Origin: an uncultured Oscillospiraceae bacterium
GTDB taxonomy: Bacteria; Bacillota; Clostridia; Oscillospirales; Oscillospiraceae
Direction of reading: 5' to 3'
Length of the DNA stretch: 24,057 nt
Assembly (NCBI GenBank): GCA_900757415.1
Contig: CAAENU010000188.1
Location: forward strand, 1 to 24,057
The position numbers and the translations under genes are program-made. The notes below the pieces were generated by a model. That model saw only the letters and a program-made list of their open reading frames with translations. It did not search any database and was not told the DNA's origin. Positions 1 to 6,757 of this stretch are shown piece by piece (the stretch's first letter is position 1; the number at the start of each line of letters is the position of its first letter).

Positions 1-67
1 GAACCCACACGACCTTACGGACACAAGCACCTCAAGCTTGCCTGTCTGCCGATTCCAGCACGCTCGC
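1..67 (-). tRNA. tRNA-Leu(GAG), partial (3' end off window)
   Basis: Read on the minus strand, the sequence starts with acceptor arm GCGAGCG (67 down to 61). A D-arm follows, then an anticodon stem CAAGC/GCTTG enclosing the loop TTGAGGT, which gives anticodon GAG for CUC/CUU leucine codons. A long variable arm (GTCCGTAAGGTC region) is typical of tRNA-Leu. The window edge cuts the gene in the T-arm, so the acceptor 3' strand and CCA are not visible. A consensus promoter lies just upstream. Confidence 0.92.
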
Positions 68-83
68 AAACGGAACACCCGTT

Positions 84-111
84 ATTATATCAAAAAGCCC
101 CTGTTTGTCAA
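84..111 (-). promoter_or_regulatory. Consensus sigma-A promoter of the tRNA-Leu gene
   Basis: On the minus strand, TTGACA (111-106) is separated by 16 bp from TATAAT (89-84). Both hexamers are perfect matches, and the -10 box lies 16 bp from the tRNA 5' end at 67. This is a strong housekeeping promoter by sequence. Confidence 0.85.
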
Positions 112-122
112 GGGGCGCACGG

Positions 123-149
123 AAAAAAGCCGCCCGGAGGGGCGGCTTT
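123..149 (-). terminator. Intrinsic terminator of the pepT-ilvA unit
   Basis: A perfect 10-bp stem, AAAGCCGCCC/GGGCGGCTTT (126-135 with 140-149), closes a 4-nt loop. On the minus strand it is followed by six T (128-123). It lies 37 bp after the ilvA stop and 12 bp before the tRNA promoter, so it separates the two minus-strand units. Confidence 0.88.
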
Positions 150-185
150 CCCGGTTTTCGGGTGTCCAGCAGAGGGGCGGGGGGG

Positions 186-1388
186 TCAGGAGCGCTCCTC
201 CACCTCGTAGCCCTTGCGGCGGAGACTGGAGAGAATTTCCTGAATGTGAGCCTTGTCCCGAGTCTCCAGCGACAGCTGCACCACGCAGGAGCCGATGGCG
301 GCGCGGGTGTTGCGGCGCTCGTGGCTCACGTCCAGCACGTTGGCACCCAGCGAGGACACCACCTCCAGAAACGACGCCAGCGCGTGGGGCTGGTCGGGCA
401 GGACGGTGGAGAACGTGACGGTGCGGCCCTCCTTGGCAAGGCCGCGGGTGAGGATACGCTCCAGCATGGTCACATCCACGTTGCCGCCGGACAACAGGGC
501 GCAGACCTTCTTGCCCTCGATGTTTACCTTGTGGTACATGGCGGCAGCGATGCCCACCGCGCCGGCACCCTCGGCCACCAGCTTCTGCTTTTCCAGTACT
601 GTCAGGATGGCGCTGGCGATCTCGCCCTCCGTCACCGTTACCACCTCGTCCACATACTTCCGGCACATATCAAACGTCAGATCGCCGGGGGTCTTGACCT
701 TGATGCCGTCGGCCACGGTGTCCACGCTGGAGAGGGTGATGATCTCGCCCTTTTTCAGGGACTCCGCCATGCTGGGGGCCCCGGCGGCCTGCACGCCGAT
801 GACGCGGCAGTCGGGCTTCAGGTTTTTCACGGCGTAGGCAAGGCCCGCGATGAGCCCGCCGCCGCCGATGGGCACGAAGATCACGTCCACATCGGGCAGC
901 TGCTCCAGAATTTCAAGGCCGATGGTGCCCTGACCGGCCATGATGCGGTAGTCGTTGAAGGGATGGATGAACGTCAGGCCCTGCTCATCCCGCAGGCGCA
1001 CGGCCTCGGCGTAGGCATCGTCGTACACGCCGGGGACTAAGACCACATTGGCACCGTAGCTGCGGGTGGCCTCGATCTTGGAGATGGGCGCGCCCTCGGG
1101 GATGCAGATGGTGGCCTTGATGCCCATGTCCCGGGCGGCGAAGGCCACGCCCTGCGCGTGGTTGCCGGCGGAGCAGGCGATGACGCCCCGGGCCTTCTCC
1201 TCGTCGGAGAGGGTGGCGATCTTGTAGTACGCGCCCCGCAGCTTGAACGCGCCGGTCTTTTGCAGGCAGTCGGCCTTCAGGTAGAAGTCACAGCCGGGGA
1301 CGATGCCCTTGGTGGGCACCACGGGGGTACGGTTGATGACGGGGCCCAGCACCCGCTGGGCGTCGCGGAGCATATCCATCGAGATCAT
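186..1388 (-). CDS. ilvA: Threonine ammonia-lyase (threonine dehydratase) with C-terminal ACT domain
   Basis: PLP-dependent deamination of L-threonine to 2-oxobutanoate and ammonia, a cytosolic step that feeds isoleucine synthesis or threonine catabolism. The 400-residue product has the PLP-lysine motif KTGAFKLRGA (Lys49), the phosphate-binding loop GGGG (175-178) and a late SGGNVD motif. Its final ~75 residues resemble an ACT regulatory domain. This is the ~400-aa ACT-containing form, shorter than the ~510-aa E. coli IlvA and longer than TdcB. The chosen ATG has an AGGAGG ribosome binding site 8 nt upstream; an in-frame extension further upstream runs into pepT. It lies 35 bp after pepT on the same strand and probably shares its transcript. 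Biosynthetic versus catabolic role cannot be settled from sequence alone. Confidence 0.93.
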   Translation of the reverse strand: MISMDMLRDAQRVLGPVINRTPVVPTKGIVPGCDFYLKADCLQKTGAFKLRGAYYKIATLSDEEKARGVIACSAGNHAQGVAFAARDMGIKATICIPEGAPISKIEATRSYGANVVLVPGVYDDAYAEAVRLRDEQGLTFIHPFNDYRIMAGQGTIGLEILEQLPDVDVIFVPIGGGGLIAGLAYAVKNLKPDCRVIGVQAAGAPSMAESLKKGEIITLSSVDTVADGIKVKTPGDLTFDMCRKYVDEVVTVTEGEIASAILTVLEKQKLVAEGAGAVGIAAAMYHKVNIEGKKVCALLSGGNVDVTMLERILTRGLAKEGRTVTFSTVLPDQPHALASFLEVVSSLGANVLDVSHERRNTRAAIGSCVVQLSLETRDKAHIQEILSSLRRKGYEVEERS

Positions 1389-1423
1389 GGGGAAGCCTCC
1401 TTCATGTTTGTGATGAAATGGGG

Positions 1424-2629
1424 TCACTGCACGAAGCCGGACACCAGATCGGCCAGCACGGCGGCCATGGCGTCCAGGCTGGCGGCGGGTATCCACTCCC
1501 GCACGCCGTGGAAGTTGTAGCCGCCGGTGGACAGGTTGGGGCAGGGCAGGCCGTCCCAGGACAGGTGTGCGCCGTCAGTGCCGCCGCGAATGGGAACGCA
1601 GACGGGCGTGACGCCGTTCTTACGGAAGGCATCCTCCGCACGGCGGATCAGCTCCATGTGGGGCAGGATCTTCTCCTTCATGTTGTAGTAGCTGTCGGCG
1701 GTGACGGCGGTGGCCGTGCCGGGGCCGTACTTGGCATTGACGGCATCGGCGCACCGGAGGAACAGGGCCTTGCGGGCCTCAAACCTCTCGCGGTCATGGT
1801 CGCGGATAATGTAGTGCAGCGCGGCCTCCGTCACATCGCCGGACATGGCGTGGAGGTGAAAGAAGCCCTGATAGCCGTCGGTCTTTTCCGGCACCTCGTC
1901 CGCCGGGAGCATGGCGTGGAACGCCATGGCCACGGTGGCGGCGTTGACCATCACGTCCTTGGCGCTGCCGGGGTGGACACCCACGCCGCGGAACGTCACA
2001 TCGCCGGAGGCGGCGTTGAAGTTCTCGTACTCGATCTCGCCCAGCGGGCCGCCGTCCACGGTGTAGCCGTAGTCGCAGGCCAGCTCCGCCACGTCCAGAC
2101 CGTCCACGCCGCAGCCGATCTCCTCGTCGGTGGTGAACACCACCCGCACCTCGCCGTGGGGGCGGCTGTGCAGCAGCTCCACGGCGGCCATGATCTCGGC
2201 GATGCCGGCCTTGTCATCGGCACCCAGCAGGGTGGTGCCGCCGGTGACGATCAGCTCCTCACCGGCGTGGGCGGACAGGCCGGGGCACAGGGACTCCGTC
2301 AGGGAGACGGTGTCGGACAGGGGCAGGTCGCCGCCCTCGTACCGGACGACGCGGGGCTGCACGTTTTCGCCGGGAGCATCGGGAGACGTGTCCATGTGGG
2401 CGATGAGAGCCAGCACCGGGGCGGTGACGCCCTCCGAGGCGGGCAGGGTGGCGATGACGTTGCCGGCGCTGTCCATACGGGCGCCGGTAAGGCCCAGCGC
2501 CGTCAGCTCCGCCAGCAGGACGCGGCCCAGATCCTTCTGCCGCTCCGTGGAGGGGGAGGCGCCGGTATGTTCATCTGAGGTAGTGTAATAGGTCACATAG
2601 CGAAGAAAGCGGGAGCGTGCCGTTTCCAT
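1424..2629 (-). CDS. pepT: Peptidase T, tripeptide aminopeptidase (M20 family)
   Basis: Zinc-dependent cytosolic aminopeptidase that releases N-terminal residues from tripeptides. The 401-residue protein matches the usual PepT length. It shows the M20 metal-site motifs in order: HMDTSPD with His78 and Asp80, GADDKAG with Asp138, and TDEEIG with catalytic Glu169 and ligand Glu170. Near the C terminus are RGGTDGAHLSW and a conserved NLSTGGYNFHG segment. The start ATG has AGGAGG 9 nt upstream, and longer in-frame starts cross the promoter region. It is the first gene of a two-gene unit with ilvA and is divergent from sigK. Confidence 0.94.
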   Translation of the reverse strand: METARSRFLRYVTYYTTSDEHTGASPSTERQKDLGRVLLAELTALGLTGARMDSAGNVIATLPASEGVTAPVLALIAHMDTSPDAPGENVQPRVVRYEGGDLPLSDTVSLTESLCPGLSAHAGEELIVTGGTTLLGADDKAGIAEIMAAVELLHSRPHGEVRVVFTTDEEIGCGVDGLDVAELACDYGYTVDGGPLGEIEYENFNAASGDVTFRGVGVHPGSAKDVMVNAATVAMAFHAMLPADEVPEKTDGYQGFFHLHAMSGDVTEAALHYIIRDHDRERFEARKALFLRCADAVNAKYGPGTATAVTADSYYNMKEKILPHMELIRRAEDAFRKNGVTPVCVPIRGGTDGAHLSWDGLPCPNLSTGGYNFHGVREWIPAASLDAMAAVLADLVSGFVQ

Positions 2630-2661
2630 GGCAAAGTCCTCCTTGCATTTTATAGATGTGT

Positions 2662-2690
2662 CCAGTGTAGCACATCCGACTGCGGGCTGC
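2662..2690 (-). promoter_or_regulatory. Predicted sigma-A promoter of pepT-ilvA
   Basis: On the minus strand, TTGCAG (2690-2685) is separated by 17 bp from TACACT (2667-2662). The -10 box is 32 bp from the pepT start. Both hexamers are close to consensus and the spacing is optimal. Confidence 0.6.
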
Positions 2691-2706
2691 AACGGGAAAT
2701 GCGCGT

Positions 2707-2736
2707 GCATAGGGACTTGCCGCAGGGGCATAGGTT
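2707..2736 (+). promoter_or_regulatory. Possible sigma-E-type promoter for sigK
   Basis: GCATAGG at 2707-2713 and CATAGGTT at 2729-2736 resemble the ATA-containing -35 and CATANNNT -10 elements of sporulation sigma-E, with about 15 bp between them. In Bacillus and Clostridium, sigK is transcribed by mother-cell sigma-E, so the position (about 25 bp before the start) is sensible. The match is by eye only. Confidence 0.35.
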
Positions 2737-2760
2737 CAGAAAAAAGGGAGGTATGCGCGT

Positions 2761-2967
2761 ATGATCTCGGTATTTTTGCTGCTGCTGTGCAACAGTCTGT
2801 TTCTGTCGCTGCACCTGTCCGGCGGGGCGGGGTCGTTCCCCAAGCCGCTGACCGCCGCACAGGAGCGGGAGTACCTGCGGCGGTGCGGGGAGGGGGATAT
2901 GGAGGCCCGCAATCTGCTGGTGGAGCACAATCTGCGGCTGGTGGCGCACATTATCAAAAAGATGTAG
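2761..2967 (+). CDS. sigK: N-terminal part of pro-sigma-K, interrupted by the mobile element
   Basis: First 67 codons of the late mother-cell RNA polymerase sigma factor of sporulation. The hydrophobic pro-sequence is at residues 1-20 (MISVFLLLLCNSLFLSLHL), the part removed by intramembrane cleavage in Bacillus. Start of sigma region 2 follows: REYLRRCGEGDMEARNLLVE, then HNLRLVAHIIKK. The frame then reads Met-stop where homologs continue with about 165 more residues. The ATG at 2761 follows AGGGAGG. All sequence after the break is plus-strand conjugative-element DNA, so the gene is split by insertion, not merely truncated by a point mutation. No SigK 3' half is visible here; it should lie at the far end of the element. 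Whether it can be rejoined by excision is inference. Confidence 0.85.
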   Translation: MISVFLLLLCNSLFLSLHLSGGAGSFPKPLTAAQEREYLRRCGEGDMEARNLLVEHNLRLVAHIIKKM

Positions 2968-2975
2968 TCCAAAAT
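2950..2975. other. Left junction (attL) of the element in sigK
   Basis: SigK homology stops at the codons for IIKK (ATTATCAAAAAG, ending at about 2961), and unrelated DNA follows. The exact crossover and any core repeat cannot be defined without the other junction. Short cores are typical of serine recombinases, which mediate excision of Bacillus skin-type elements. Confidence 0.6.
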
Positions 2976-3187
2976 GCCAATCGGGAAGCCGGAACGCGGA
3001 AAAATACAAGGCGGAAGAAAACTCGACGGAGGATTGGTGGCGTACATCTTCCCTAAGTGTTGCACCACCAAATGCGGGACAACTGCTGTCCGGCAGCCTG
3101 AGAGTAGACAGCTACAACCGGCATCTGGATATTGCGTATCAGACGTACCTCCTATTGGCATAGGGGACAAGCACTATAAAACAGGAA
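2968..3187. other. Left-end region without a recognisable gene
   Basis: About 220 bp between the sigK break and the first hairpin. Frame 2 is open from about 2957 to a stop at about 3164 and gives a plausible-looking tail (EENSTEDWWRTSSLSVAPPN), but it has no start codon and no family I recognise. It may be the remnant of a gene cut at the element end, or simply attachment-site DNA. A weak promoter-like pair (TTGGCA 3155, TATAAA 3175) has only 14 bp spacing. Confidence 0.4.
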
Positions 3188-3220
3188 GGAAAAAGAGACG
3201 GTGTGAACCGTCTCTTTTCC
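3188..3220 (+). terminator. Strong hairpin with T-run in the repA leader
   Basis: A perfect 10-bp stem, AAAGAGACGG/CCGTCTCTTT (3192-3201 with 3208-3217), has loop TGTGAA. It can be extended outward by GGAA/TTCC with a bulge. It ends 33 bp before the repA start and just before its ribosome binding site. It could insulate the element from sigK transcription, or attenuate repA if a promoter lies upstream. Confidence 0.65.
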
Positions 3221-3253
3221 TATGCAAAAATAAATAAGGGAGGAGGAACGCCC

Positions 3254-4141
3254 ATGGCTGTATTCAGAGTGGAGAAAACGCGGAACTACACCGTCATGTC
3301 AAATCACCATCTGCGGGATAAGTCGCTTTCGCTAAAAGCCAAGGGGCTGCTGTCCCTGATGCTGTCGCTGCCGGAGGATTGGGACTATACCACCAAAGGA
3401 CTGGCTTACATCTGCAAGGACGGTGTGGACAGCATCTGTGCCACGGTGCGGGAGCTGGAGGGCGCGGGGTACATCGTGCGGGAGCGGGAACGCCACGCGG
3501 ACGGTACACTGGGCGGCATCGAATATACCATTTTGGAGCAGCCGAGGGGGATGGATGCACCTAAACGGGAAAATCCCGTTCAGGCGGAAAATGCCGGTGA
3601 CGCACCTAAACGGGCTTTTCCAGAACAGGTAAAACCTGTCTTGGGAAAACCTGAACAGGAAAATCCCGTGCAATTAAATATACAAGAACAAAGTAAAGAA
3701 GAACTAAGTACGGATTTTACTAAGTCCTTCCCTTCCTTCCCTCAAGAGAGTAAGACTACGCAGGAGAATGAGTTGGAACGGAGAGATAGTTGCAGGGAGC
3801 AGATCATGGCCAATGTGGACTACGATTATCTCGTCGGTTACACCGAAGTTGACCGCGGTCGGCTGGATGAACTGGTGGGGCTGATGCTGGATACCATGTG
3901 TTCCACAAAGCCCACCATCCGCGTGGCGGGAGAGGAGCTGCCAGCGGAGGTAGTGCGTTCAAGGCTGCTGAAGCTGACCGGCGCACATCTGCTGTATGTG
4001 TTGGATCGGATCAACGAGAACACCACCGAGGTGCGCCATGTGAAGCCATATCTGCTGACCGCGCTGTATAACGCGCCGTTGACCATGGATAACCACTATG
4101 CCTTGATGGTGGGACATGATCTCAGCGGCGGAAGCGGGTAG
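3254..4141 (+). CDS. Replication initiator-like protein (winged-helix N-terminus, DUF6017 C-terminus)
   Basis: Probably initiates replication of the excised circle. Residues ~1-95 (VFRVEKTRNYTVMSNHHLRD, then a helix-turn-helix segment) match the RepA-like/HTH_36 initiators of clostridial elements. Residues ~175-290 match DUF6017, ending in PYLLTALYNAPLTMDNHY. Between them is a low-complexity linker with Pro every five residues (residues ~104-140), encoded by 15-bp iteron-like repeats. The ATG at 3254 follows GGGAGGAGG. A longer in-frame start at 3203 is rejected because it lies in the upstream hairpin. It is first in the rep-parA-parB block and is followed by a terminator-like hairpin. Its C terminus (SGGSG) lacks the Arg ending common in the element. 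Confidence 0.8.
   Translation: MAVFRVEKTRNYTVMSNHHLRDKSLSLKAKGLLSLMLSLPEDWDYTTKGLAYICKDGVDSICATVRELEGAGYIVRERERHADGTLGGIEYTILEQPRGMDAPKRENPVQAENAGDAPKRAFPEQVKPVLGKPEQENPVQLNIQEQSKEELSTDFTKSFPSFPQESKTTQENELERRDSCREQIMANVDYDYLVGYTEVDRGRLDELVGLMLDTMCSTKPTIRVAGEELPAEVVRSRLLKLTGAHLLYVLDRINENTTEVRHVKPYLLTALYNAPLTMDNHYALMVGHDLSGGSG
3565..3669 (+). repeat. 15-bp iteron-like palindromic repeats in the rep linker (candidate origin)
   Basis: Palindromic 15-mers include ACGGGAAAATCCCGT (3565-3579), ACAGGTAAAACCTGT (3625-3639) and ACAGGAAAATCCCGT (3655-3669). Degenerate copies lie in phase at 3610 and 3640. The 15-bp step is kept through the block, including the 45-bp (3 x 15) gap from the first copy. 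In RepA_N-type Gram-positive replicons the origin lies inside the rep gene, so this is a plausible initiator binding array. Confidence 0.55.
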
Positions 4142-4160
4142 AACGGAATACTGTCAGAGC

Positions 4161-4183
4161 AAGAGCCGGAAGGCTCTTTTTTT
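4161..4183 (+). terminator. Intrinsic terminator-like hairpin between rep and parA
   Basis: A perfect 7-bp stem, AAGAGCC/GGCTCTT, with loop GGAA is followed by five more T (to 4183). It lies 20 bp after the rep stop and only 24 bp before the parA start, so there is no room for a promoter between hairpin and parA. Confidence 0.8.
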
Positions 4184-4207
4184 GTTGCACGAAATGGAGG
4201 TGTGCTT

Positions 4208-5017
4208 TTGAAAACCATCGCACTGGCAAATCAGAAGGGTGGCGTGGGGAAAACCACCACAGCCGCCAGCTTGGGTGTCGGCCTTGCCCAGCAGGGTAAG
4301 AAAGTCCTGTTGGTGGACGCCGACGCCCAGGGAAATCTCACCCAAATGCTGGGCTGGCGGCAGCCGGATGAGCTTTCCCCTACACTGGCCGACCTGATGA
4401 CCAAGACCGTCAATGAGAACCCCATCGCACCCGGCGAGGGGATCCTGCACCATGCGTCCGGCGTCGATCTTGTCCCTGCCAACATCGAGCTGTCAGGACT
4501 GGAGGTGACACTGGTGAACATCATGAGCCGGGAAACGGTGCTGCGGCAGTATCTGTCCACGGTGGCACCGGCCTATGACTACGCCATCATCGACTGTATG
4601 CCCTCGCTGGGGATGTTGACCATCAATGCACTGACCGCGGCGGACAGCGTTATCATTCCGGTGCAGGGACAGTATCTGGCTGCCAAGGGGCTGGAACAGC
4701 TCCTACGTACCATCGCCCGCGTCAAGCGGCAGATCAATCCCCATCTGACGGTGGACGGTATCCTGCTGACCATGATGGACAGCCGTACCACGCTGGCTAA
4801 GGAAATTAGTGAGCAGTTACGCAGGAACTACGGCAGCCGGGTATTCGCCAGCGAGATACCCCGTTCTATCCGCGTGGCGGAGATCAGCGTCACAGGAACC
4901 AGCATTTATGAGCATGACCCAGAGGGGAAAGCGGCACAGGCGTATGCCGCACTGACGAAGGAGGTGTTGCAGCTTGGCCCGCAAATTAAACGGCATAGAG
5001 CTGACCCGGTACGATGA
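4208..5017 (+). CDS. parA: ParA-family partition ATPase
   Basis: Walker-type ATPase that, with ParB, would position or stabilise the excised element. The deviant Walker A motif KGGVGKTTT is at residues 10-18, followed by VLLVDADAQGNLTQML (Walker A') and YAIIDCMPSLGMLT (Walker B region). Length (269 aa) fits ParA/Soj proteins. The TTG at 4208 is chosen because GGAGG at 4196-4200 is 7 nt upstream; the in-frame GTG at 4202 would be too close to that site. The 3' end overlaps parB by 44 bp, which suggests coupled translation. The C terminus ends in HRADPVR, one of many Arg-terminal proteins here. A terminator-like hairpin immediately precedes its ribosome binding site. Confidence 0.92.
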   Translation: MKTIALANQKGGVGKTTTAASLGVGLAQQGKKVLLVDADAQGNLTQMLGWRQPDELSPTLADLMTKTVNENPIAPGEGILHHASGVDLVPANIELSGLEVTLVNIMSRETVLRQYLSTVAPAYDYAIIDCMPSLGMLTINALTAADSVIIPVQGQYLAAKGLEQLLRTIARVKRQINPHLTVDGILLTMMDSRTTLAKEISEQLRRNYGSRVFASEIPRSIRVAEISVTGTSIYEHDPEGKAAQAYAALTKEVLQLGPQIKRHRADPVR

Positions 5018-5912
5018 TCTTTTCAAGACAGACGCGGAGCGGGAGACCGACCATCAGGAGCGGGTACAGATCGTGCCGGCGAAGCAGGTGTTCCCCTATG
5101 CGCGGCAGCCGTACTCCGTAGACCGGCCCAGCGCCGATCTGGTGCGGCTGATGGACAGTATCGAGCGCACCGGCATTGCCGAGCCGCTGATCGTCCGTCC
5201 CCGCAGCGAGGGCGGGTATGAGATCATCTCCGGCCACCGGCGCGATTATTGCGCCAAGGTGGTGGGACTGGATACCCGTCCGGTCATTGTGCGCAATTAC
5301 AGTGACGAGGACGCGGATATTCTGGTGGTGGACTACAACATCAACCGGGAAAACCTGCTGCCCAGCGAGAAAGCAAAGGCGTATAAGCTGAAGCTGGACG
5401 CTATGAAAAGGCAGGGGGCGCGAACGGATTTAACTTCTCTCCATTTTGGAGAGAAGTTAAATCGCATGACATCTGTAAAGATTTTGGCTGAACAAGCGGA
5501 GGACAACGTAACTGCAATCCAACGCTATATCCGCCTGACAAACCTGATTCCGCCGTTGATGGAGGCGGTGGACGCGGGAAAGCTGAAATTCGTTCCGGCA
5601 GCCGACTACATCTCCCACCTGACCGAGAAAGAACAAACCTACCTCCAGTTCCTCATGGAGCGGGACGAGGTATCGCCCTCCGTGGATCAGGCCCAGCGGC
5701 TCAAGCAGATCAGCGCGGGGGGAAAGCTGGAGAACAACATCATCGACCTCATTATGCGGGAGGAAAAGCCGCTGGAGCGGAAAGTGACGCTGCGGAACGA
5801 CCGGCTGCAAAAGTATTTTCCCGCTAACTATACACCCAAGCAGATGGAGGAGGTCATCATCAAGCTGCTGGAGGGCTGGCATCGCCGCAGACAGCAGGAG
5901 CAGGCGCGGTGA
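4974..5912 (+). CDS. parB: ParB/Spo0J-family partition protein
   Basis: DNA-binding partner of ParA, 312 aa. Residues ~30-120 form the ParB N-terminal domain, including the nucleotide-binding motif ISGHRRDYCA (GHRR at 87-90). A helix-turn-helix region follows (VKILAEQAEDNVTAIQRYIR), with a basic C-terminal tail RRRQQEQAR. The TTG start has GGAGGTG 8 nt upstream, inside the parA coding region. Between the two domains, at residues ~152-163, lies a perfect 16-bp inverted repeat in the DNA. The gene ends with GCGCGGTGAGGAGG, so its last codons also build the ribosome binding site of the next gene. Confidence 0.92.
   Translation: MARKLNGIELTRYDDLFKTDAERETDHQERVQIVPAKQVFPYARQPYSVDRPSADLVRLMDSIERTGIAEPLIVRPRSEGGYEIISGHRRDYCAKVVGLDTRPVIVRNYSDEDADILVVDYNINRENLLPSEKAKAYKLKLDAMKRQGARTDLTSLHFGEKLNRMTSVKILAEQAEDNVTAIQRYIRLTNLIPPLMEAVDAGKLKFVPAADYISHLTEKEQTYLQFLMERDEVSPSVDQAQRLKQISAGGKLENNIIDLIMREEKPLERKVTLRNDRLQKYFPANYTPKQMEEVIIKLLEGWHRRRQQEQAR
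5427..5463 (+). repeat. Perfect 16-bp inverted repeat within parB
   Basis: Arms GATTTAACTTCTCTCC (5427-5442) and GGAGAGAAGTTAAATC (5448-5463) flank the loop ATTTT. The block is AT-rich against a GC-rich gene and encodes the join between the ParB N-terminal domain and its helix-turn-helix. It could be a protein-binding site or an mRNA hairpin. No match to the B. subtilis parS consensus is seen. Confidence 0.85.
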
Positions 5913-5923
5913 GGAGGTTGGTT

Positions 5924-6757
5924 ATGCGAAGGAATGAATTGCCCGATTTCTGCTTATCCACGCTGCCCTCTTCGGGGCAGCTCATCATTCTCAAGAGAGG
6001 TGAGCGTGGCTACTACGCCTCCGACTGGGACACCGGAAAGCGGGAGGAAAATCAGAACATCGCTCGAGAGCATAATCGGCAGCGGGGCATTTCTGACATA
6101 CAGGAGGCCGCCATGAGCGCAGGTTCCATGTTCGGCTGGAACCTGCCGGGGGCAGACCCGCAGTGGTATTTGGACAACGCCAGATATGTGAACGCGACGA
6201 CGGCGAAGGGCCATATCAAAGACCCTGTTATGAGTATCTACTATCCGGTGGACGATTCTCTGCTGCGGTATGAGGTCATGGGGAAAGAAAAACTATATCT
6301 GCCGGTATCGGCGCTTCCGAAGGAACTGCTGGGTGCGAAGTCACAGTTTGTCATGCAGCCGGATCTGGTCTGCGGTGTACCTGCCATGCCGGTGAAAGCG
6401 CAGCAGGCGCAGAACGGCAGCTACACCGTGGAACTGGAAAGCGGCAGCTATGTCATTGGTGAGATCATCAATGCGGACTATAAGATCACAGCGCGGGTGC
6501 GCGTGGGAAACGCCGAATTTGTTTTGGGCGAACACCCGAAAGCACCTGCCCCATTTGTTACATGGCAGCGCAACTGTAAAAATGACGGGGGTGGGTCGCC
6601 CAACTTCTTCTGGGGACATTACGGGGCAGACCGTGCGGCGATGATCGAGGACTTCTGTGAAAGGGCGGGTAACGAGTATCAGGAGCAAAAAGAGCAGCGA
6701 GTACAACGGGAGCAAAGCCGTACCGCGCTGAAAAAGGAACGGGGTGAAGAAAGGTGA
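5924..6757 (+). CDS. ICE accessory protein, conserved but uncharacterised
   Basis: 277-aa cytosolic protein with no signal peptide or membrane segment. I recognise it only as the kind of mosaic protein found downstream of parB in clostridial ICEs. The N-terminal ~60 residues (GERGYYASDWDTGKREENQN) form one module ending near MFGWNLPGADP. The middle (residues ~80-190) carries a YPVDD..LRYEV segment. The C terminus is a charged helix (EYQEQKEQRVQREQ) with the tail KKERGEER. The ATG at 5924 has GAGGAGG 7 nt upstream. An earlier GTG at 5909 overlaps the parB stop and is less likely. The gene overlaps the next by 4 bp (GTGA), so translation is probably coupled. Confidence 0.7.
   Translation: MRRNELPDFCLSTLPSSGQLIILKRGERGYYASDWDTGKREENQNIAREHNRQRGISDIQEAAMSAGSMFGWNLPGADPQWYLDNARYVNATTAKGHIKDPVMSIYYPVDDSLLRYEVMGKEKLYLPVSALPKELLGAKSQFVMQPDLVCGVPAMPVKAQQAQNGSYTVELESGSYVIGEIINADYKITARVRVGNAEFVLGEHPKAPAPFVTWQRNCKNDGGGSPNFFWGHYGADRAAMIEDFCERAGNEYQEQKEQRVQREQSRTALKKERGEER

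Noticed and set aside
105..2578. Long plus-strand frames opposite ilvA and pepT
   Set aside because: High-GC codon bias leaves the opposite strand open; the minus-strand genes carry full catalytic motifs.
3155..3180. TTGGCA...TATAAA as a repA promoter
   Set aside because: The spacer is only 14 bp, too short for a confident sigma-A promoter.
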